The position numbers were made by a program, and so were the translations under genes. 35,298 nt of DNA, taken from the NCBI GenBank assembly GCA_030041215.1, contig JASHOH010000093.1:1-35298 (forward strand), given 5' to 3'. Within the stretch, counting starts at the first letter, position 1. Each line of letters opens with the position of its first letter. Below the pieces are notes generated by a model, which had not been told where the DNA came from, did no database searches, and saw only the letters and a list, made by a program, of their open reading frames with translations. Source of the DNA: Candidatus Sulfotelmatobacter sp. GTDB lineage: Bacteria; Acidobacteriota; Terriglobia; Terriglobales; Acidobacteriaceae. Below, piece by piece: positions 26,401-33,569 of this stretch.

Positions 26401-27137
26401 TGTTCAGCAGTCTGTTCGCCATGGCACCGATTGCAAACTCTGCCTACAACTCGTTCCAAACTGAACTGAATCGGCGATTCGCGCACGGATTGGAACTCTT
26501 GGCATCCTATACTTGGAGCAAGTCAATCGACAACGCTTCGAGTTTCGAAGATTCCCTAGACCCCCTCAACCCGGCAAAATCGCGGTCTGTGTCGTTATTC
26601 GATGCGCGGAACCGGTTTGTGCTGAGCGAATACTGGCGGATACCCGATCTCTCGGTCTCCAACTGGAGTCGATACGTTGTCAATGGATGGGCAATAGCGG
26701 GCATCGCCACCTTGCAATCGGGCTTCCCGATCCGGATTACGTCTTCCAGCGACTTGGAACTGATGGGCAGTTTTGACTTCGAGGCTCCCGGCGAACCAAA
26801 CATGATTGCGCCACTTCGTCTGCTCGACCCAAGAACCTCGGGAGGGTATTACTTCGATCCGACGTCTTTTGCCAATGGTCCGCTGGGGCAAATCGGCAAT
26901 GCTCCGCGCGCGGTATGCTGCGGGCCGGGTATTGCCGAAGTTGATTTCGCCGTCCACAAGGACATTCCGGTTGTCGAGGGCAAGAAGTTGGAGTTTCGGA
27001 CAGAATTCTTTAACTTGTTCAATCGTACGCAGTTCCTCAACCCCGATGGAAATATCTCGGATGGCACTTCCTTCGGCATGGTGACCGAGGAACGAGACCC
27101 AAGACTGGTCCAGCTTGCATTGCGGCTGATCTTTTAG
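23448..27137 (+). CDS. Oar-like TonB-dependent outer-membrane receptor
   Basis: This is a 1229-residue protein of the large Oar-like group. The start at 23448 gives a clean signal peptide (MRLRANAVLKLGALFLVTSL, AALAQ) and has AGGAG about 12 bases upstream. Residues about 28-110 form a carboxypeptidase-regulatory domain (AEVQGKIAEPNGRPVVSAFV ... GEFTFSALPVGRYKVEVRAD). The plug region spans about 120-230 (LEVTQLPLKSRDTFELLQLQ, VSVSGGRARSNNYDVNGGPS, GRNAGSVINVVTKSGSNAFH, GTVYEFFRNN). The remainder is a long beta-barrel ending RLVQLALRLIF with terminal Phe. Such receptors import or process polymers, but the substrate is unknown here. A TonB C-terminal-domain gene follows 15 bases downstream. The gene is apparently intact. 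Confidence 0.92.
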   Translation: MRLRANAVLKLGALFLVTSLAALAQNTAEVQGKIAEPNGRPVVSAFVIITGQNTALMRAATTDDAGEFTFSALPVGRYKVEVRADGFGNWQIDELQANIGQVVKLDVKLNALGARSELRVVAPSMIETTNTQLGVVMDSLEVTQLPLKSRDTFELLQLQPGVQSTLGAALYFGSDQPGVVSVSGGRARSNNYDVNGGPSGDLFVNAPSLQPSPDSISEFRVISHDYDADLGRNAGSVINVVTKSGSNAFHGTVYEFFRNNVLNAKGYLDPEKPDSKQNEFGGTLGGPIRRDKTFLFSSYEGQRLRNGITSDPVVVPTLEERSGDFSAGPAFAGTLTDATVATELNNRAGCTSAVSANGGVAIAPGTAYAAIFPGNIIPKPCFDPTAGDLLNSFVPHPNVAANVFQAIPDAAVRQDQMTMRLDHNLTSQQQLSLYYYFTDGYDDEPFSGFEAVGADLPGFGNQTQSRFQQLNISHNWMISAKTTNEARLVYYREGEGRFLSPERTGLVQDSCSTVASAQCFSDPANPSLGITPGYGPQWEGVPFVSLAGGFSYGNNANGFFSQTGNVYQAFEAVSKTFGKHTLNFGADARDQRFHQTYYYNINGNFEFTGGGPNDVGYSDLVPNYLLGLPDTYSQGSANALDVRALELALFAGDAWKLKSNLTFYSGLRWELNTPQEDAGKRVQAFRPGEATHIYPCQLSASDPLVATFGSTDCSPAGPAASVFPLGLVFPGDPGVPNGLTKTYLHAFAPRLGLAWSPNATTGWLSKLSGGPGKSSVRMGWGIFYDANEELIFASFAAQPPFGGSTSITNPLFNTPFLSQNGTITPNPFNGFETPSPGSPVDFASFRPIELFGDYPTTLRSQYSEQYHLTIQRELSKDTVLQFGYVGSEGHRLLSSLDQNFGNARTCLDLNNIPGMSCGPFGEDSAYYIPANAISPGVTLHLPYGSVPSVTGPNPNPITLVGLRQYSSPICQPTTGVGCPPDGVPVFSSLFAMAPIANSAYNSFQTELNRRFAHGLELLASYTWSKSIDNASSFEDSLDPLNPAKSRSVSLFDARNRFVLSEYWRIPDLSVSNWSRYVVNGWAIAGIATLQSGFPIRITSSSDLELMGSFDFEAPGEPNMIAPLRLLDPRTSGGYYFDPTSFANGPLGQIGNAPRAVCCGPGIAEVDFAVHKDIPVVEGKKLEFRTEFFNLFNRTQFLNPDGNISDGTSFGMVTEERDPRLVQLALRLIF

Positions 27138-27152
27138 GATGTAATAAGAACA

Positions 27153-27455
27153 TTGACGAAAATCAAGCACATCGTCTTTTGGATAGCACTGCTGGCGAGC
27201 ACCGTATACGCCGCTGAACGGGCGCGTGAGATTGTGTACAGGGAAGATCCGCAATATCCCGAGATCGCGAAGAAGATGGCTCTGCACGGAACTGTGAAGC
27301 TGAGAATCTGGATTAAACCGGACGGCTCCGTGCGCAGGGTGGACTATCTCGGTGGTCATCCACTTCTGGCGGAATGGGCATTAAAAGCAGTTAAGAATTG
27401 GAAATACGTATCCGCCAACCAAGAATCAGACATGATTGTGGAGATCAAGTTCTGA
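27153..27455 (+). CDS. Minimal TonB C-terminal-domain protein
   Basis: This is a 100-residue protein with an apparent TTG start. An N-terminal hydrophobic segment (HIVFWIALLASTVYAAE) acts as signal or anchor. The remainder is a TonB C-terminal domain: EIVYREDPQYPEIAKKMALH, GTVKLRIWIKPDGSVRRVDY, ALKAVKNWKYVSANQESDMI and VEIKF. The 'YPxxAxxxxxxGxVxLxxxIxxDGxVxxxxxxxGxPxLxxxAxxAVxxWxY' pattern is diagnostic. Canonical TonB has a long Pro-rich spacer, absent here. It lies 15 bases after the Oar-like receptor gene in the same direction, so they are probably co-transcribed. It may be a dedicated partner for that receptor. Confidence 0.82.
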   Translation: MTKIKHIVFWIALLASTVYAAERAREIVYREDPQYPEIAKKMALHGTVKLRIWIKPDGSVRRVDYLGGHPLLAEWALKAVKNWKYVSANQESDMIVEIKF

Positions 27456-27594
27456 GCGCAGCATCGCCGCCTCGTCGACACTGTGTCGAAGCGTCACGGA
27501 AGTTCCTTAGAGCCCCTAACAAAACCCTGCCCAACAGAAAAGCCGACAGTCTTTTTGCGAAACAGTCGGGTTAGCTCCCAACGGGTGCCATTTC

Positions 27595-28215
27595 TTACCA
27601 AGCGATCAACAGATAGCCCGGCAATCCGTTTTGGCCGTTCCCCACAGAGCCGCCACCGGAGCCGCCCCCCCCGAACCATTCCTGCCTATAGTAGCCTACT
27701 GGGTTGTACTCGCCGCCGTAATAATTGCCCGTAGCGCCCGCATGGCGAATGCTCCCGAACGTACCAGCCGCGCCCCCGGCGCCGGGGGTGCCATCGGAGG
27801 TTGACGTCTCCCCTTGCCCTCCTTTGCCCCCGTTTGCGGAGAAGACGACCACTTTGCTCGCATTGAGAATTTTGGTCGCTCCGCCCGCCGCTCCCGCTCC
27901 ACCCGGATTCCCGCTTAAGCCGCCTGCGCCACCCTTGCCAATCGTGATCGTCAGGACTTCGCCCGGTGAGACCGTAATCACGCCAGCGTTATAGGCTCCG
28001 CCGCCACCTACGCCACCATATTGATCCTCCGTTCCTTCTGGATCGCCGCCGCCGCCACCTCCACCTGCTCCATAGGCATCGACCCGCAGTGTGGTGACTC
28101 CTGCAGGCACCGTGAACGTTCCGCTTGAGGTGAACTCCTGTATGCCCAGTTGAGCGAATGCGGAGGAAACGCAACTCGCGACTAGAATTGCCAGCCATAC
28201 CCATTTACGCGTCAT
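27595..28215 (-). CDS. Secreted glycine-rich protein
   Basis: This is a 206-residue protein starting at the ATG at 28215, preceded by a GGGAAGGG site (a GTG at 28224 would add three residues). The signal peptide is cut near SSAFAQ. The mature part opens with IQEFTSSGTFTVPAGVTTLR, the standard lead of 'glycine-rich domain' proteins (F...G...F.VP.GVT.L.V...GAGG). It continues as Gly-rich repeats with short hydrophobic strands (GVITVSPGEVLTITIGKGGA). It ends GLPGYLLIAW. The fold is probably a Gly-rich beta-structure on the cell surface; function unknown. Strong G/C-strand composition is due to the glycine codons. Confidence 0.75.
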   Translation of the reverse strand: MTRKWVWLAILVASCVSSAFAQLGIQEFTSSGTFTVPAGVTTLRVDAYGAGGGGGGGDPEGTEDQYGGVGGGGAYNAGVITVSPGEVLTITIGKGGAGGLSGNPGGAGAAGGATKILNASKVVVFSANGGKGGQGETSTSDGTPGAGGAAGTFGSIRHAGATGNYYGGEYNPVGYYRQEWFGGGGSGGGSVGNGQNGLPGYLLIAW

Positions 28216-28756
28216 ATTCGCCACCCTTCCCTTTCCGGCTTCGCGCCGGTGTAAAAGTTACTGCGTGTAGGTTCATAGGAAACCTCGTGGTGCGAGATTC
28301 ACGAATCGCGTTGCAGGAAAAACCGCAAGAACTGGTTCTTAGACCGCCTCTTCATCCGGCGCTTGCCGGAAGTTCAGCCATATTTCGTTTTCCGATTGGG
28401 TTGGAATTGCTCTCGAAGACGGGACGATATTATCGGTACTACTTTCGTTAATGTCTGTCAGTGACAAAAATCACCATTCTGTGTGATTCTGCCCCAGCAC
28501 GTGGGAGGTTTTGTTAGAAGCTCTTAAGATCGAAGCAGCCATGATGAGACCGGCTGAATGAAACTAACCGACGCCCGACTTCAGCTAAGAAATGGGGCGC
28601 AGGTCACCCGTATTTTGGCTTAGTTACTTCTGAGTCATGAGGGCGAGCATCTCAACCCACCTACCTCTCAAGCAAGGACGCAAAAAATATTTTGGCGTCC
28701 CCTATCCCGCACCGGACAAGCTGTGTTGAGAATCTAAGTTGTCTAGGTTTCTAGAA
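28216..28756. other. 540-base gene-free region with several inverted repeats upstream of the Cas1 locus
   Basis: No coding frame is convincing. Small inverted repeats occur at 28327-28340 (AAGAAC/GTTCTT), 28354-28369 (TCCGGC/GCCGGA) and 28469-28488 (AATCAC/GTGATT). No direct repeats with regular spacing were found, so there is no CRISPR array. It may hold the promoter of the following gene pair. Confidence 0.4.
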
Positions 28757-29428
28757 ATGAAAAAAGGAGATGTAATACCGGTAGATACAAGAGGGGAGCA
28801 ACTTAAACAGCGGGTGGAGAAGCGCCAGGAAGCAATCGTCGCAAAGTGTCATCCAGCCATATTCGAGCTAGCGTCGATTTGGAAAGAGAGTATAGAGGCA
28901 CTCAACGCGCTCGGCCCGAATCCGCCAAGGGAAATCGTTAGCAAAATACGAAATCGAGTTAATAAGCGGTTGGAACAGATGCGACAAAAATATTCAGGGA
29001 GCGCTCCGCCCCCTCGCAACACCTTCGCGGCACAGGTTATCTACTCGAATGAAGCGTTGCAGAACGAATCAGATCAGCACGGAATGGCCGAATGGCTTCA
29101 TTTTGAACGCCACAGAATTCCTTTCAAGGTAGATGCTGCCAAGAGACTTGCAAAGGACTATGCTGCATCACGTCGGATATTAAGAACTATAGGCGACTTG
29201 GAGGCACTTCGTTGTCGGCAACAGATTACTCCGGTCAAGGGTGAAGTGGAGCATCGAAGCATCTTCCAGACACTTTGGGGCTTTGGCGTTGAAGAACTCA
29301 CCCCGGAAGAACTCGTGATTTTCTTCGACACGTATTGCCCGTGTGGATGCGAACATGACCCGGATGTCCTAAAGAAATCTCGAAATCGCTTCCGGCGAAC
29401 GCTGGAAAACGCGATAAAATCAAAGTAG
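28757..29428 (+). CDS. Unrecognised protein upstream of the Cas1-like gene
   Basis: This is a 223-residue soluble protein (ATG at 28757; a TTG at 28739 would add six residues). The first ~90 residues are helical and charged (REIVSKIRNRVNKRLEQMRQ). The middle holds HFERHRIPFKVDAAKRLAKD. The last third contains FQTLWGFGVEELTPEELVIF and a compact cysteine cluster TYCPCGCEHDP, a possible metal site, before a basic tail (SRNRFRRTLENAIKSK). No signal peptide or TM segment is present, and no family is recognised. It ends 70 bases before the cas1-like start, same strand, with a hairpin between. Co-function is possible from position only. Confidence 0.6.
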   Translation: MKKGDVIPVDTRGEQLKQRVEKRQEAIVAKCHPAIFELASIWKESIEALNALGPNPPREIVSKIRNRVNKRLEQMRQKYSGSAPPPRNTFAAQVIYSNEALQNESDQHGMAEWLHFERHRIPFKVDAAKRLAKDYAASRRILRTIGDLEALRCRQQITPVKGEVEHRSIFQTLWGFGVEELTPEELVIFFDTYCPCGCEHDPDVLKKSRNRFRRTLENAIKSK

Positions 29429-29443
29429 ATAATTAACGGGCCA

Positions 29444-29465
29444 GTCGCGTGCGCGAACACGCGAC
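29444..29465 (+). promoter_or_regulatory. Hairpin between the unknown gene and the Cas1-like gene
   Basis: A perfect 8-bp inverted repeat GTCGCGTG / CACGCGAC with a CGCGAA loop lies 16 bases after the upstream stop and 34 bases before the cas1 ATG. No T-run follows, so it is a poor terminator. An RNA stability element, attenuator or protein-binding site is possible. Confidence 0.4.
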
Positions 29466-29498
29466 CGACCCTGAGCACCATAGGAGGGATAAGCTCCA

Positions 29499-31042
29499 AT
29501 GGCACCTTTAGGCACGCTACCGCAACGAGACGCATCCCGCAAATCTCCCATTAACAAGACTGGCGTACTCACTCTCACCGGCTTTGGCATCAAGGTGCGA
29601 ATGCAGTCCGGTCATCTCGAAATCGAGGATGGCCTAGGCCCAGATCGCCGCAAGTTTCGGCTTGCCCGCGTGGGCCATGGACTGAAGCGTCTAGTCTGCA
29701 TTTCAGAGGATGGGTTTGCGACCCTCAGCGCCCTGAAATGGTTGGCGGACGTGGGTGTTTCGTTTACCGTGCTGAATCGCAACGGAAAACTCTTGTTCGC
29801 CAGCGGACCGACAGCGCCCAACGATGCCCGATTGCGCCGTTTCCAAGCCCTCGCACTCGGCAACGGCGTGGGACTGGAAATCTGCCGCAAGCTGATTGAT
29901 GCCAAGCTGGAAGGTCAGGAACGATTAGTGAGGGAGCGTTTCCACGATTCAATTGCGGCACAGGAAATCGCAGAGCTTCGGGACAAGCTCAAGACTGCTG
30001 ACACTGCCGAAGCAATTCGCTGGCTTGAAGCACACGCGGCGGTCGCGTATTTCGGGGTGCTAAGAAATGTTTCCGTGCTCTGGCCGAAAGCGGACTTGCT
30101 GCGAATACCGGAACATTGGCACTTAGCGGGTAGCAGACAATCGCCGCTCTCGGGTGGGCCACGGCTGGCGGTGACGCCCGTGCACGCCATCCTCAATTAT
30201 TGCTTCGCCCTGTGCGAGTCGGAGTGCAGATTGGCACTGACAGCCCTAGGTCTTGATCCCGGCCTCGGATTGGGTTTGCACACCGATACTCCCAACCGGG
30301 TTCTCTGGCGCTGGACGTTCTCGAACCAGTGCGCCCCAGCGTGGAGAGCTGGTTAGTTTCATGGATCATGAAGGAGCCGTTGCGTCGGGCTGATTTCTTC
30401 GAAACTTCGACTGGCAATTGCCGTTTGATGTCTCATCTCTGCGCTAAGCTGAGTGAAACCGCACCGACCTGGGGTAAGCTCGTTGCGCCGGGGGCGGAAT
30501 ACGTGGCACGGACGCTATGGGCCAGCACTTCGCAGCCTAGGAGCAGCCGTTCACCCTCGACTCCGTTAACCCAGCAGCACCGGAGAGAGGCTAAGGGACA
30601 ACCCGCACTGCCAAACGTGTTCGCACCTCGCCCGCAGCGGGTTTGTCGAGGTTGTGGAGCTGTGCTTTCCAGCAAGCAACTGGAGCACTGCGCCTTGTGC
30701 GGAGTTAATATTTTGCGAGCCAACATGATCGAACTCGCCAAGCGAGGCCGAATGGCTTTTGCTAACAGCAAGAAATCGAGAACGCGGCTCTCGGCTTCGC
30801 AGAAACGGCAGAGAGCGGCGAGACGCGGCTGGCTGCCTTCGAGCCTTCCCGCGTGGCTCACGCAATCAACCTACCGCGAAATGATCTTGCCCCGGCTCGC
30901 TGGAATCACAGTTCCGACTCTCGCCAGGACTATGAACGTGACGGAGCCGTATGCAGCGGAGGTAAGGAAGGGAAATCACGTGCCGCACCCGATGCACTGG
31001 CGGGCACTGGCAGAACTGGTTGGCGTTACAGCACCCCTTTAG
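29499..31042 (+). pseudogene. cas1: Stand-alone Cas1-family integrase/nuclease with C-terminal zinc ribbon and HTH, one frameshift
   Basis: AGGAGGG precedes the ATG at 29499. Frame 1 (285 aa) is Cas1: an N-terminal beta domain (IEDGLGPDRRKFRLARVGHG, FATLSALKWLADVGVSFTVL), then the helical domain with the catalytic Glu at 177 (RWLEAHAAVAYFGVLRNVSV), the VTPVHAILNYCFALCESECR segment and catalytic His261 (GLGLGLHTDTPNR). One base is missing at about 30300. The other frame restores DS-LALDVLEPVRP, carrying the catalytic Asp, then WLVSWIMKEPLRRADFF. After the Cas1 core come a zinc ribbon (CRGCGAVL ... CALCG), a basic region and a helix-turn-helix-like tail (LARTMNVTEPYAAEVRKG, PHPMHWRALAELVGV). 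Repaired length is about 514 residues; ordinary Cas1 is about 300-340. No cas2 or array is present. A casposase-like or unknown integrase role is inference. Confidence 0.82.
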
Positions 31043-31192
31043 GTCTCGCGCTGGTACGCTGCGCTGGCGCTGAGTTGTTCTCTCCGCATGTTGTTTCCGC
31101 GCTTGGTAGTGGTGCCGAAAAATGCACCAGTACCCCACGCTTTGAGCTATTGACCCTATCCGAAGGAAAAGGGTAAATTTCGTTTCTTACAG

Positions 31193-31585
31193 ATGGCGAG
31201 ACTCCTCGGATACGGATTTCCGATGTTTCTACTCGCAATGGAGTGGATACTCCGTGTATCGATGAAGGTTGATTCAACTGGGTTCACGGGGCCTGCACTT
31301 GCAGCCACTGGTGTTGGCCTTCTGATTCCGTGCACTAAACTTCGACCCGTAGTCCTCCCGGGGCCAAGCTCACTGCCACGAGGCTATGTGATCTTTTCGC
31401 GGAGCCAGATGCGATGTGTGAACGCGATCTGGTTTTTTGTATTGTTTCTCACTGTCGTATGGGCGTACACCGTATACCTTTCGTGCACCGGGACCGCAGG
31501 ATTCTACCGAGATGGTCACGTATTCTACGGATTGGCAGCGTACTTCTCCGGCATAATATTGGCTGAGTTGCGCGAGGTCTTTTGA
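31193..31585 (+). CDS. Small integral membrane protein
   Basis: This is a 130-residue protein with about four hydrophobic helices: GYGFPMFLLAMEWILRVSM, TGPALAATGVGLLIP, AIWFFVLFLTVVWAYTVYLS, and VFYGLAAYFSGIILAEL. A basic loop containing KLRPVVLPGPSSLPRG separates the halves. No family recognised. Its stop overlaps the next start (TGATG at 31583-31587), so the two products are translationally coupled and probably act together. It begins about 150 bases after the Cas1-like gene on the same strand, but an independent promoter cannot be excluded. Confidence 0.5.
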   Translation: MARLLGYGFPMFLLAMEWILRVSMKVDSTGFTGPALAATGVGLLIPCTKLRPVVLPGPSSLPRGYVIFSRSQMRCVNAIWFFVLFLTVVWAYTVYLSCTGTAGFYRDGHVFYGLAAYFSGIILAELREVF

Positions 31586-31833
31586 TGGTTGAGGCTATCT
31601 CGATTTGTATCAGCCTATTGGTTGGCGCATTTGCAGCAGCCTGCAGCGAACTGCTGAGCAGTTTTGTCACTGATCGCCGCCGCGAGTTGCAGGAATTTCA
31701 GATCACCGGACCGTCAGGTGAAAAAATTCGGTTTTATGCCGATTCCAAAGAGCCGCGCAACATTGAACGGGCTGGGGTCAACGCGCTAGCTCGCTGGCAC
31801 TACACTCACAAATCCACGCACGTCCTGAGGTAA
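31585..31833 (+). CDS. Small membrane-anchored protein coupled to the preceding gene
   Basis: This is an 82-residue protein with an N-terminal TM helix (ISICISLLVGAFAAACSELL), a basic stop-transfer (TDRRRELQ) and a short soluble part (FQITGPSGEKIRFYADSKEP, RNIERAGVNALARW). The strand-turn-strand 'I-T-G-P-S-G-E-K-I-R-F' followed by a helix resembles small ligand- or protein-binding modules, but I cannot name a family. The ATG shares one base with the preceding stop (TGATG), a strong sign of coupling. Confidence 0.5.
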   Translation: MVEAISICISLLVGAFAAACSELLSSFVTDRRRELQEFQITGPSGEKIRFYADSKEPRNIERAGVNALARWHYTHKSTHVLR

Positions 31834-31946
31834 GACATGCCGGGTGTCCCACCTTTCGCGCTTAGATGTCTACCGATGCCCTTTAGCTGTTTCGTCGGAT
31901 TCGCCATTGCTATTCTCACTTTCCGGGGAAGCGCCAGTGCCGCGAA

Positions 31947-32057
31947 TTATACGCCTTTATGAGTCAGAAACAGCTCGCCGTACTGCTCCCATTCAGGGTG
32001 AGGCTTGGCGCATATGATCTGCTCCGAAAACATTCGATAAAACTCATCACTTTCGTT
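31947..32057 (-). pseudogene. Short unassigned protein remnant
   Basis: After an in-frame stop the minus strand reads NESDEFYRMFSEQIICAKPH, PEWEQYGELFLTHKGV and a stop. No start codon precedes it and it is only 36 codons, yet the composition is protein-like. It is probably the tail of a lost gene; family unknown. Confidence 0.25.
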
Positions 32058-32130
32058 CTAGAGGCTTTCCTACGGCTGGGCTAATGTTGTCCAGTGCCTT
32101 GGTGGATGCGGTCGGCGTTACCCCGCCCAA

Positions 32131-32268
32131 ATCGGAACAGCGTACATAAGCTACATCACGCCGAAGGACGTGCTAGCGGGGCGTCAGCAGGAGATCCACG
32201 CGGAACGCGACCGCAAGCTGGAAGCCGCCCGGCAGCAACGCCAGAGTCGCCGCCAGCGAGCCGCGTGA
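32131..32268 (+). mobile_element. IS3-type transposase (integrase core) C-terminal remnant
   Basis: The plus frame reads YISYITPKDVLAGRQQEIHA, ERDRKLEAARQQRQSRRQRA and a stop at 32268. The 'GYVTPxDxLAGRQxxIHAERDRKLExARxxR' tail is characteristic of IS3/IS481-like integrase-core transposases. The DDE catalytic core upstream is missing. Confidence 0.65.
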
Positions 32269-32436
32269 AGAGCAGTCGTGCCGAGCACCCTACCGTCGTG
32301 GCAAGATCTTCGGAGCGCAAGGGGCGCATCCGGTCCGCGGAAAGGACAGAAGTCCACCTGATCTTAACAATTCGTTTTCACGAACTTACTTTCTGCCTGT
32401 AAATGCGGACCTCGGGCCTAGGAAAGGAAGTTCGTC

Positions 32437-33546
32437 ATGCCGGTAAAACGCCTCCCATCGAATCCCAATCTCGATCATCTCAAGTATCAAGCGAAAGACC
32501 TGCTAAAGGCGCATGCCGCCGCCCGCCGTCCAGACGTGGCCCAAAGGCTCAGGGAATTTCATCCTCGTTTCGCGCGGGCCACGGACGTTGCAATCTTTGG
32601 CGCCCAGCTAAGCCTCAGTGACGCGCAGCTAGCAATCGCGCGCGAGTATGGATTTCCGAGCTGGGCGAGATTGAAAAAGCATATTGCAAAACCAACGCTC
32701 TCTGATCATCTCAATTTGCCGCACCACGATCGAATTGAAGATGTCACATTTCGCCGCGCCGTAGACCTTCTCGACACGGGCGACGCAACGGGCTTGCGGG
32801 CCTACTTGAACCAGCATCCGAATCTGGTACATCAACACGTCGTTTTCGAGGGCGGGAACTACTTTCGGAATCCAACCCTGCTCGAATTCGCAGCTGAGAA
32901 TCCGGTTCGCCACGGCACTTTGCCGGGCAACATTCTTGGGGTGACCAAGGTTATTCTCGAAGCTGGCGTGGAACGATCCGCACTCAACGAAACGCTGATG
33001 CTCGTCTCCACTGGCAGCGTGCCCCGTGAATGTCGCGTCCAACTTCCACTGATCGATCTCCTCTGCGATCACGGAGCTGATCCCAATAGCGCCATACATG
33101 CGGCGGCCCTGCACGGAGAGCTTGAAGCGGTAAATGCTTTGATCGGGCGCGGAGCTCGGATCGATTTGCCCGTGGCGGCAGCTATGGGACGCATCGAGGA
33201 TGCCCGCCTGCTGCTTCCGGGTGCCAGCCCTGAGGACCGCCACTTGGCACTCACCCTGGCATCAGACTTTGGTCATGTCGAGGTCGTTCGATTGCTGCTG
33301 GACGCGGGTGAAGATCCGAACCGATACAACCCGGTTGGAGGACATTCCCATACGACACCATTGCACCAGGCGGCGGGAGCTGGCCATGCGGGAGTGGTCC
33401 GGCTCCTTGTCGAACGCGGTGCAAGACTGGACATGAAGGATATCCTCTGGCAGGCTACCCCAGCAGACTGGGCAAGACACGCGGGCAGGACGGCAATTGA
33501 AGCCTATCTTCGTGCACAAGACAAAGGGAGCGAGAAACAAGAGTGA
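32437..33546 (+). CDS. Ankyrin-repeat protein
   Basis: This is a 369-residue soluble protein with a good AAGGAAG ribosome site. The N-terminal ~85 residues (LPSNPNLDHLKYQAKDLLKA ... LAIAREYGFPSWARLKKHI) are a conserved lead-in found in many soil-bacterial ankyrin proteins. Ankyrin repeats follow: RRAVDLLDTGDATGLRAYLN, LIDLLCDHGADPNSAIHAAA, LHGELEAVNALIGRGARIDL, SDFGHVEVVRLLLDAGEDPN and TPLHQAAGAGHAGVVRLLVE with RGARLDMKD. About six repeats are recognisable. There is no signal peptide, catalytic domain or TM helix, so it is a cytoplasmic protein-interaction scaffold by inference. No operon partner: the neighbour downstream is convergent. Apparently intact. Confidence 0.88.
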   Translation: MPVKRLPSNPNLDHLKYQAKDLLKAHAAARRPDVAQRLREFHPRFARATDVAIFGAQLSLSDAQLAIAREYGFPSWARLKKHIAKPTLSDHLNLPHHDRIEDVTFRRAVDLLDTGDATGLRAYLNQHPNLVHQHVVFEGGNYFRNPTLLEFAAENPVRHGTLPGNILGVTKVILEAGVERSALNETLMLVSTGSVPRECRVQLPLIDLLCDHGADPNSAIHAAALHGELEAVNALIGRGARIDLPVAAAMGRIEDARLLLPGASPEDRHLALTLASDFGHVEVVRLLLDAGEDPNRYNPVGGHSHTTPLHQAAGAGHAGVVRLLVERGARLDMKDILWQATPADWARHAGRTAIEAYLRAQDKGSEKQE

Positions 33547-33569
33547 AGCGATCCTCTGGTACTCCCTCT

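Noticed and set aside
25878-26486. Minus-strand frame of 202 codons, with a further 254-codon frame at 26595-27359
   Set aside because: Both are antisense to the Oar-like receptor and have composition typical of shadow frames (Arg/His-rich, no motif).
28216-28756. Possible CRISPR array or leader near the Cas1-like gene
   Set aside because: I looked for direct repeats of 20-40 bases with regular spacing here and downstream to 32.4 kb and found none; only short isolated inverted repeats are present.
30433-30861. Minus-strand frame of 142 codons
   Set aside because: It is antisense to the conserved zinc ribbon and HTH tail of the Cas1-like protein.
28739-31190. Complete casposon
   Set aside because: No PolB-type polymerase gene and no matching terminal inverted repeats or target duplication could be identified by eye, so only the Cas1-like gene itself is claimed.
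32094-32402. 102-codon plus-strand frame
   Set aside because: It overlaps, in another frame, the IS3-type transposase tail, which gives a clear family match; this frame does not.
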